This document shows, one piece after another, positions 57,154-64,000 of a stretch of 64,000 nucleotides of DNA (positions are counted from its first letter, which is position 1; each line of letters starts with the position of its first letter). The DNA lies in NCBI RefSeq assembly GCF_014639435.1, contig NZ_BMFZ01000014.1, forward strand, positions 1 through 64,000. Direction: 5' to 3'. The notes beneath the pieces were generated by a model, which was not told where the DNA came from, searched no databases, and saw only the letters and a program-made list of their open reading frames with translations. Made by a program: the position numbers and the translations under genes. Source of the DNA: Hafnia psychrotolerans (GTDB lineage Bacteria > Pseudomonadota > Gammaproteobacteria > Enterobacterales > Enterobacteriaceae).

Positions 57154-57671
57154 GGGCGGTTAGCGGTCAGGCAGGTGGTCATGAGCGCGGCAGTGCAATG
57201 ATATTGAGTATTGTGATGATGATGTCGCTCGGCCTTTTGGTCCTCACGACTCTGGGGCAGCATTTATCGGGTGCACTGTTAATTACTGCTAATGAGCATC
57301 GTTACTTCCTCGAATGGGAACAGGCGGAATCATCGCTCAACTGGGGGATGCAACAATCTTGGGCAATACCTTCTGGGAATGGCTGGCAGTGCCAGCAGAG
57401 AAACCTGAGTGCGGCCGGCTTGGGGCAACCACTGAATAGCTGTATGCGCCCCTCATTGCGGGAGGGGATTTTTTTGCTCAAAGGGGAAGGGCCGAGAATA
57501 GGCGATGGGGCGCCACTCACGCTCTATCAGCAAGCAACCGCGATAACAATCTCAGGGGGAAGATATGTTCTGGTGGCGCTTAAGCAGGGGTATCTGGACT
57601 TTTGCCCCGAGTCTGACGCGACCTATTGTGAGGCAACCCACACGGAGGCAACTGATGGAAAAGGGATTTAG
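57150..57671 (+). CDS. ygdB: YgdB, DUF2509 pseudopilin-associated protein
   Basis: A 173-residue protein with GTG start overlapping the ppdB stop. A short basic/Gly N-terminus leads to a membrane helix (GSAMILSIVMMMSLGLLVLT), as in PilX/GspK-like minor pilins, then LEWEQAESSLNWGMQQSW and a Cys-containing domain. Position matches E. coli ygdB. Its end overlaps ppdC by 17 bases. Function unknown; probably part of the pseudopilus tip set. Confidence 0.85.
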   Translation: MRAVSGQAGGHERGSAMILSIVMMMSLGLLVLTTLGQHLSGALLITANEHRYFLEWEQAESSLNWGMQQSWAIPSGNGWQCQQRNLSAAGLGQPLNSCMRPSLREGIFLLKGEGPRIGDGAPLTLYQQATAITISGGRYVLVALKQGYLDFCPESDATYCEATHTEATDGKGI

Positions 57672-57993
57672 TTTGACGGAAGCCTTGATTGCCACTTTGT
57701 TGTTGGCCGTTTCACTTCTGGGTTTGCTGCAATATTATCAGGCGCTGACGCAAGGTTTTATACGGCAGTGGCAATTCAGGCAGGCCTGGTCCGCAGTACA
57801 TGCTCAACTTGATACCTATTCGATAATGGGTAAAGGTTATGCAATGACTCTGGCGGGTTGGCAGAGTCAGATCACGTCAGCCGCTGGACCTGCAGGTTGT
57901 AAAATCGTGACTGCACGTATTCAAACTCCATTAGGATATGTCGCGCAGTCCTCTCGCATAATATGTGACCCCACTGTTTCACCGAGTCTATGA
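57655..57993 (+). CDS. ppdC: Pseudopilin PpdC
   Basis: A 112-residue minor pseudopilin (PilV/PulI-like). The ATG at 57655 is right because GGAGG sits six bases upstream and the leader MEKG is then cut before FSLTEALIATLLLAVSLLG with Glu5. An open frame extends further upstream inside ygdB but lacks these signs. Last gene of the four-gene set; recC follows after 107 bases. Confidence 0.87.
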   Translation: MEKGFSLTEALIATLLLAVSLLGLLQYYQALTQGFIRQWQFRQAWSAVHAQLDTYSIMGKGYAMTLAGWQSQITSAAGPAGCKIVTARIQTPLGYVAQSSRIICDPTVSPSL

Positions 57994-58100
57994 GCGTCAT
58001 AAAGCCTGCGACCATCGGTTTTCATTACGCTTTTATCTGGTTAGAGTAGTCTACCCAGTGTCAAAAACACGGCTTTTTATTTTTCCTCAAGGAAGCGCTA

Positions 58101-61100
58101 ATGTTTACGGTTTATCATTCAAATCAATTAGATATTCTGAAAACGCTCACCACAGCGCTGATTGAAGGACGTCCACTTACCGATCCTTTCCGTCAGGAAG
58201 TGATATTGGTTCAAAGCCCCGGCATGGCCCAGTGGTTACAAATGGAACTGGCACAGACTTTTGGCATTGCGGCGAATATCGCTTTTCCACTGCCCGCGAC
58301 CTTTATCTGGGACATGTTTACCAAAGTTCTTCACGATATTCCGAAAGAGAGCGCCTTCAGTAAAGACGCCATGACATGGAAACTGATGTGGTTGCTTCCG
58401 CAGAAATTGGCTGGCAAGGATTTTATCGCCTTGCGTCATTATTTGGATGATGATGAAGACAAGCGCAAAATTCATCAGCTTGCTGCCCGCGTAGCGGACT
58501 TATTCGATCAGTATCTGGTCTACAGGCCGAAGTGGTTACAAGCCTGGGAAAACGAAAAAGAAATTGAAGGGCTTGATGAGTCTCAGTGCTGGCAGGCTTC
58601 ACTGTGGCGCGCACTGTGCGCGTACACTGAAGAGTTGCAGCAACCCGAGTGGCACCGAGCCAACCTCTATCAACGCTTTATTTCAGAATTAGATAAAGCC
58701 AGCGTGACACCGGCCGGTCTGCCCGCAAGAGTATTTATCTGCGGTATTTCCGCCCTTCCACCCGTTTATTTACAGGCGTTGCAAGCGCTTGGGAAACATA
58801 TTGATATTCACCTGATGTTTACCAATCCCTGTAAATATTACTGGGGCGACATTCAGAATTATGCTTTCCTGGCACGACTACAAAGCCGTAAACGTCGCCA
58901 TTTTATTGAGAAAACAGAAGCCTCTCTCTTTAGAGATCCCCTACAGGCTGCGCAGCTTTTCAACGATGAGGGCGAGCAGAACATCAGTAATCCGCTGCTG
59001 GCCTCGTGGGGCAAACTGGGGCGAGACCATATGTATTTATTGTCTCAAATTGATGACATTCAGGAAGTTCAGGCCTTTGTGGATGTAGGTCACAGCAACC
59101 TTTTACATGCCATTCAGCAAGATATGCTGGAGCTGGAAGATAATGCAGTGATGGGGATGACCCCAGAAACTTTATTGCACAGCAACCAAAAACGGGTGCT
59201 GGCACCGGATGACCGCTCTGTAAGTTTGCATGTTTGTCATAGCCCGCAGCGTGAAGTCGAAGTCCTGCATGATAATCTGCTGGCATTAATGGCCCAGAAT
59301 CCCGATCTCACTCCGCGTGACATTATCGTGATGGTTGCCGACATCGATAGCTACGCGCCTTATATTCAGGCCGTATTCGGTAATGCTCCGTCTGACCGCT
59401 ACCTGCCTTTTGCGTTGTCAGATCGAAAAGCGAGTCAGGCTCATCCGGCGCTTCAGGCTTTTATCTCGCTGCTGGATCTGCCTCAAAGTCGTTTTACGGC
59501 AGAACAAGTGCTGGGATTGCTCGAAGTTCCTGCACTGGCGGCGCGTTTCTCTATTGATGAAGATGGGCTGCGTTTACTGCGTCAGTGGGTCGGAGAGTCC
59601 GGTATCCGGTGGGGGCTGGACGACGACAACGTGCGTGAGTTATCGCTTCCTGCCACCGGCCAGCACACTTGGCATTTTGGCCTGACCCGGATGTTGTTAG
59701 GGTATGCCATGGATAGTCAGTCCGGTGAATGGCAGGGCGTTTTACCCTACGATGAGTCAACCGGCCTGGCGGCAGAACTGGCTGGGCATCTGGCCGAGTT
59801 ACTGATGCAACTCAGTCAGTGGCGAATGATCTTATCGCAGCCGCGCCCGGTAAGTGAATGGTTACCTTTATGTCAGGAGCTGCTGTCCACTTTCTTTTCA
59901 GCCGAGGGCGAGACCGAAGTTGCGCTGGCATTGATTGAACAGCAGTGGCAAAAGGTGCTCAGCCATGGCGTGGCGGCGCAGTACCCTGATGTTATTCCGC
60001 TGTCTATCCTGCGCGATGAACTCTCCTCAAGACTCGATCAGGAACGTATCAGTCAGCGTTTTCTTGCGGGTCCCATTAACTTCTGTACGCTGATGCCAAT
60101 GCGTTCGATTCCCTTTCGTGCAGTCTGTCTATTGGGGATGAACGACGGTATTTATCCAAGAACCTTGCCGCCGTTGGGCTTTGATTTGATGTCACAAAAA
60201 GTCGAGCGCGGGGATCGCAGCCGCCGTGATGATGACCGCTACCTGTTCCTGGAAGCACTACTTTCTGCTCAGGACCATTTGTACATCAGCTTCATAGGGC
60301 GCTCTATCCAAGATAACAGCGAGCGTTACCCTTCAGTTCTGGTGAGTGAGTTGCTGGAATATATCGGGCAGAGTTACTGTCTTGAGGGTGACAGCAAATT
60401 AAGTGCCGACGAAAGTGCTGAGCGGGTAACTGAGTATTTACTTTGTTGGCATCCGCGCACCCCATTTGATGCCCTCAATTTTGAGGCGGGTAGTGAGAAT
60501 CAAAGTTATGCTACCGAGTGGCTTCCCGCGGCCAGTATGCAAGGTGATGAAGCCATTGAATTCAATCAACCCCTTGAGCCTTTACCACTCACTGAAGTCA
60601 CGCTCGATAACCTATTGCGCTTTTATCGTCATCCGATAAAGGCCTTTTTCCAGATGAGGCTGAACGTAAGTTTTGTTCTGGAAGAGACGGAACTCTCGGA
60701 TGAAGAACCCTTCATTTTGGATAATCTCGATCGTTATCAGTTCAACTCACAATTATTGAATACCCTCATTGAAGAACAAGACAGCAAACAACTCTTTTCC
60801 CGCATTCGAGCCTCAGGTGGTTTGCCCTACGGCCCATTCGGTGAGATCTACTGGCAGAAACAGCTCGACGAGATGTCTGAACTCGCGGAACAGGTTCGAA
60901 GTGAAAGGCAGGAACACGCCAGTGTTGAACTGAATTTGGCGGTCGGGGATATCCAACTGACAGGCTGGCTACATCAAGTGCAGGATAATGGGCTATTGCG
61001 TTGGCGGCCTGCGGCATTATTGGCGCGGGATGGCCTATTGTTATGGATTGAACATTTGGCCTATTGCGCCGCAGGTGGCAAGGGTGACAGTCGTATGTAT

Positions 61101-61472
61101 GGGCGAAGCGGAACCGCATGGCGCTATGCCGCTTTACCGCCTGAACATGCGATGCAGTATCTTGATGATCTCATTGCCGGCTATGCGCAGGGTATGTGCG
61201 AGCCATTAATTTTACTCAATAAAAGTGGCTGGGCCTGGTTAGCACAATGCTTTGACCAAAGCTCTGGGGCCATTAGCCACGACGCTGAAAAGCAGGAGAA
61301 GGGCCGCAGTAAATTGCTGCAAGCCTGGCAGGGTGACTACCGAATTGCCGGTGAAGGGGCCGACCCCTATATTCAGCGTGTTTTCCGCCAGATAGACACG
61401 CAAAAACTACAAATTATCGTCCGTGAGGCGGAGCGCTTCCTTTTGCCTATTGCCCGACACAATCTGGCATAG
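58101..61472 (+). CDS. recC: Exonuclease V (RecBCD) subunit gamma, RecC
   Basis: Chi-recognising subunit of RecBCD, which processes double-strand breaks for RecA. 1123 residues against 1122 in E. coli. Helicase-like domains 1-2 (~1-800; LVQSPGMAQWLQMELAQ at the start, GMNDGIYPRTLPPLGFDLM) lack Walker motifs, as expected; the last part (~820-1123; LRFYRHPIKAFFQMRLN) is the dead nuclease-like domain. AAGGAAGC precedes the ATG. ptrA follows, and recB and recD should lie beyond the window. Confidence 0.97.
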   Translation: MFTVYHSNQLDILKTLTTALIEGRPLTDPFRQEVILVQSPGMAQWLQMELAQTFGIAANIAFPLPATFIWDMFTKVLHDIPKESAFSKDAMTWKLMWLLPQKLAGKDFIALRHYLDDDEDKRKIHQLAARVADLFDQYLVYRPKWLQAWENEKEIEGLDESQCWQASLWRALCAYTEELQQPEWHRANLYQRFISELDKASVTPAGLPARVFICGISALPPVYLQALQALGKHIDIHLMFTNPCKYYWGDIQNYAFLARLQSRKRRHFIEKTEASLFRDPLQAAQLFNDEGEQNISNPLLASWGKLGRDHMYLLSQIDDIQEVQAFVDVGHSNLLHAIQQDMLELEDNAVMGMTPETLLHSNQKRVLAPDDRSVSLHVCHSPQREVEVLHDNLLALMAQNPDLTPRDIIVMVADIDSYAPYIQAVFGNAPSDRYLPFALSDRKASQAHPALQAFISLLDLPQSRFTAEQVLGLLEVPALAARFSIDEDGLRLLRQWVGESGIRWGLDDDNVRELSLPATGQHTWHFGLTRMLLGYAMDSQSGEWQGVLPYDESTGLAAELAGHLAELLMQLSQWRMILSQPRPVSEWLPLCQELLSTFFSAEGETEVALALIEQQWQKVLSHGVAAQYPDVIPLSILRDELSSRLDQERISQRFLAGPINFCTLMPMRSIPFRAVCLLGMNDGIYPRTLPPLGFDLMSQKVERGDRSRRDDDRYLFLEALLSAQDHLYISFIGRSIQDNSERYPSVLVSELLEYIGQSYCLEGDSKLSADESAERVTEYLLCWHPRTPFDALNFEAGSENQSYATEWLPAASMQGDEAIEFNQPLEPLPLTEVTLDNLLRFYRHPIKAFFQMRLNVSFVLEETELSDEEPFILDNLDRYQFNSQLLNTLIEEQDSKQLFSRIRASGGLPYGPFGEIYWQKQLDEMSELAEQVRSERQEHASVELNLAVGDIQLTGWLHQVQDNGLLRWRPAALLARDGLLLWIEHLAYCAAGGKGDSRMYGRSGTAWRYAALPPEHAMQYLDDLIAGYAQGMCEPLILLNKSGWAWLAQCFDQSSGAISHDAEKQEKGRSKLLQAWQGDYRIAGEGADPYIQRVFRQIDTQKLQIIVREAERFLLPIARHNLA

Positions 61473-61514
61473 TAGAGAGATGATGCAAATTTATCTGATT
61501 GAGGGAGAGTGGTA

Positions 61515-64000
61515 ATGTTAAAACAGCTTACCCGTTTCTGCGGGTTACTGTTGTTATCGGTTTTTTGGGTCCCCGTCGTATGGGCCGCAACGGGCTGGCA
61601 GCCGTATTCACATGCAATCAATAAAAGTCAGAATGACCCGCGTCAGTATCAGGCCATAACATTGGCCAACGGACTCACCGTATTGTTAGTTTCAGACAGC
61701 GAAGCGAGCAAGTCTTTAGCCGCATTGGCGATTCCGGTCGGGTCTCTGGAAGATCCCGATACTCAGTTGGGGTTGGCTCATTACACTGAACACATGTTGC
61801 TGATGGGGTCTAAAAAATATCCTAACCCTGAAGGCCTGTCTGAATTTCTGAAAAAACATGGCGGTAGCCACAACGGTAGCACGGCCTCCTACCGTACGGC
61901 GTTTTATCTCGAAGTCGAAAATGATGCGCTGGAACCGGCAGTTGATCGTCTGGCAGATGCTATCGCTGAACCTCTTCTTGACCCGACTAATGCCGACCGT
62001 GAGCGTAATGCGGTTAACGCCGAGCTGACCATGGCACGTTCACGCGACGGAATGCGTATGGCCCAGGTACGGGCGGAAACCCTAAACCCGGCACACCCTG
62101 GTGCGCGCTTCTCGGGGGGAAATCTCGATACCCTCAAAGATAAACTCAACAGCAAGTTACATGACGCGCTCACGGCATTTTATCAACGCTATTATTCTGC
62201 CAACCTGATGGTTGCGGTGATTTACAGTAATAAACCGCTGCCTGAACTGGCAAGAATGGCCTCGGATACCTTTGGGAAAATTGGCAACCACAATGCCGAG
62301 GTTCCTGCTATCACGGTGCCAACCCTGACTGACGCGCAAAAAGGCGTGATCATTCATTATGTTCCAGCACAGCCGCGCAAGCAGTTGCGCATAGAGTTTG
62401 CCATCGACAATAACAGCGCTGCATTTCGCAGTAAAACCGACACTTATATCAGCTATCTCATCGGCAACCGCAGCCCAAATACGCTCTCAGACTGGCTACA
62501 AAAAGAGGGGCTGGCTGACGGCATTAACGCCGGTGCTGACCCTATGATTGACCGCAATCAGGGCGTTTTTAATATATCGGTATCCCTTACGGATAAAGGG
62601 CTGGCTGAACGTGACAGAGTGATTGCAGCGGTCTTCAGCTATTTAGCGAAAATACACCAACAGGGTATTAAACAAGAATACTTTGATGAAATTGCCGATG
62701 TTATGGCGTTGGATTACCGCTATCCGGCACTGACCCGCGATATGGATTATGTTGAATGGCTGGTGGATACGATGTTGCGGGTTCCCGTTGAGCACGTTCT
62801 TGATTCGCCTTATCTGACCGATCAATTTGATCCGGCGGCCATCAGTTCGCGTCTTGATGAACTGACGCCTCAGAACGCGCGCTACTGGTATATCAGCCCG
62901 GAAGAGCCACATAACAAAACCGCCTATTTCGTCGAAGCGCCTTATCAGGTGGATAAGATACCGGCTGAGCAATTCGCCAAATGGAACATTGCCGCGCAGC
63001 AAATTTCGCTCTCTTTACCTGAGTTAAACCCCTACATCCCTGATTCGTTGGCGTTAATTAATAAAGGGACTGAGACGACCAAACCCCAGCTCTTAATAGA
63101 GAAAAGGGGGCTGCGGGTCTTTTATATGCCCAGCCGTTATTTCTCTGCCGAACCTAAAGCTAATGTCACGGTGTCATTTAGAAATGCTCAGGCACTCGAC
63201 AGCGCAAAAAATCAGGTGATGTACGGGCTGACCGACTATCTGACAGGTGTGGCATTTGACCAACTGAGCTATCAGGCCTCGATTGGCGGGATCAGTTTTT
63301 CCACCTCTCCTGATAAGGGGTTACAGTTTAATGCTAATGGTTTCACTGAGCGCTTGCCGGTATTGCTTAGCAAACTGGTCGGGAGTTATCCGAACTTTAA
63401 GCCAACGCAGGAGCAACTCGATCAGGCAAAATCATGGTATCTGGAGCGCCTTGCTTCTGCGGATAAAGGCAAAGCCTTCGAACTCGCATTGCAGCCGGTA
63501 CAGCTGGTGTCACGCCTGCCTTATACCGAAAGGGAAGAGCGCGAAAAGCTGGTCGCTGGTATCACTCTGGAGCAGGTGAATGCCTATCGTGAGAGCCTGA
63601 TCCACAATGCCGCCATAGAGATCATGGTGATCGGCAATATGACTCCGTCTGAAGTTAACGCAATGTCAGAGGTGATCGTCAATAAAGTGGGTGCACACGG
63701 ATCCACATGGTGGCGTGGTCGCCAGGTCGAAATCAGGCATCCGCAAAAGGTCAATATACAGCGTCAAGGCAGCAGTACGGATTGTGCACTGGCCGCTGTC
63801 TATGTGCCAACTGGCTATGACGAAGTCCAGAGTATGGCTTACAGCACACTGCTAGGGCAGATAATCCAGCCCTGGTTCTACAGCCAATTGCGTACTCAGG
63901 AACAGTTAGGGTATGCGGTGTTTGCGTTCCCTATTCCGGTAGGTAAGCAGTGGGGGATCGGTTTCCTGTTACAAAGCAACAGCAAGCAACCCGACTATCT
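61515..64000 (+). CDS. ptrA: Protease III (pitrilysin), partial at window end
   Basis: Periplasmic zinc peptidase that cuts peptides smaller than about 7 kDa. The first 828 codons are present with no stop; the E. coli protein is 962 residues. Signal peptide ends VVWA/ATGW. The inverted zinc motif HxxEH is H89-Y-T-E92-H93, and the second Glu follows in NAVNAELTMA. RTQEQLGYAVFAFP is the conserved substrate-binding block near the cut end. GGGAGAG precedes the ATG. Lies between recC and (expected) recB, as in E. coli. Confidence 0.96.
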   Translation, partial: MLKQLTRFCGLLLLSVFWVPVVWAATGWQPYSHAINKSQNDPRQYQAITLANGLTVLLVSDSEASKSLAALAIPVGSLEDPDTQLGLAHYTEHMLLMGSKKYPNPEGLSEFLKKHGGSHNGSTASYRTAFYLEVENDALEPAVDRLADAIAEPLLDPTNADRERNAVNAELTMARSRDGMRMAQVRAETLNPAHPGARFSGGNLDTLKDKLNSKLHDALTAFYQRYYSANLMVAVIYSNKPLPELARMASDTFGKIGNHNAEVPAITVPTLTDAQKGVIIHYVPAQPRKQLRIEFAIDNNSAAFRSKTDTYISYLIGNRSPNTLSDWLQKEGLADGINAGADPMIDRNQGVFNISVSLTDKGLAERDRVIAAVFSYLAKIHQQGIKQEYFDEIADVMALDYRYPALTRDMDYVEWLVDTMLRVPVEHVLDSPYLTDQFDPAAISSRLDELTPQNARYWYISPEEPHNKTAYFVEAPYQVDKIPAEQFAKWNIAAQQISLSLPELNPYIPDSLALINKGTETTKPQLLIEKRGLRVFYMPSRYFSAEPKANVTVSFRNAQALDSAKNQVMYGLTDYLTGVAFDQLSYQASIGGISFSTSPDKGLQFNANGFTERLPVLLSKLVGSYPNFKPTQEQLDQAKSWYLERLASADKGKAFELALQPVQLVSRLPYTEREEREKLVAGITLEQVNAYRESLIHNAAIEIMVIGNMTPSEVNAMSEVIVNKVGAHGSTWWRGRQVEIRHPQKVNIQRQGSSTDCALAAVYVPTGYDEVQSMAYSTLLGQIIQPWFYSQLRTQEQLGYAVFAFPIPVGKQWGIGFLLQSNSKQPDY

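Overview
The window is chromosomal DNA of a Gram-negative enterobacterium (order Enterobacterales). The evidence is the gene order lysR-lysA-galR-omr-aas-lplT-tas-ygdR-mutH-rppH-ptsP-lgt-thyA-ppdA-ppdB-ygdB-ppdC-recC-ptrA, which matches the Escherichia coli 61-64 min region with few changes. Protein similarity to E. coli is clear but not very close. The neighbouring accessory genes fit a Yersiniaceae-type host (Serratia, Rahnella or relatives), but the genus is a guess.

Region 1 (1-18.4 kb) is accessory. It is a contact-dependent growth inhibition (CDI) locus read on the minus strand: cdiB (outer-membrane transporter), a 3645-residue cdiA, and a small membrane protein as the likely immunity gene. 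Downstream are two orphan toxin/immunity modules, each a 5'-truncated copy of the cdiA 3' end with its own VENN motif, its own toxin domain and its own candidate immunity gene. The truncated end of both orphans abuts a near-identical 113-bp repeat. Between the modules, on the other strand, sit a frameshifted SymE-like gene and an intact two-domain SymE-like gene. The edges carry an IS3-family transposase tail, an unidentified gene fragment and a possible AlpA-type remnant. In the main cdiA the reading frame runs 89 bases into the immunity gene; one extra A in an A5 run would restore a normal ATGA stop/start junction.

Region 2 (18.4-38.2 kb) is mixed. It holds a class-I amidotransferase-like peptidase, a four-gene tripartite RND efflux operon (MdtABC/MuxABC type with its own OprM-like outer-membrane lipoprotein), a small Xre-type regulator with a gene remnant, a frameshifted Ner-like regulator, a PTS EIICB transporter with a convergent GntR regulator and shared operator-like sites, an SbmA/YddA-type ABC exporter, a TPR protein, an MBL-fold protein with a degraded metal site and a divergent LysR regulator, and a YdhP-like MFS transporter.

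Region 3 (38.2-64 kb) is the conserved core listed above. Additions or differences are a BisC-type molybdopterin oxidoreductase between galR and aas, a single OmrA/OmrB-type small RNA upstream of aas, no ygdQ between mutH and ygdR, and a cluster of DnaA boxes in the mutH-rppH gap that is in the same place as the DnaA-reactivating site DARS2 of E. coli. The window ends inside ptrA.
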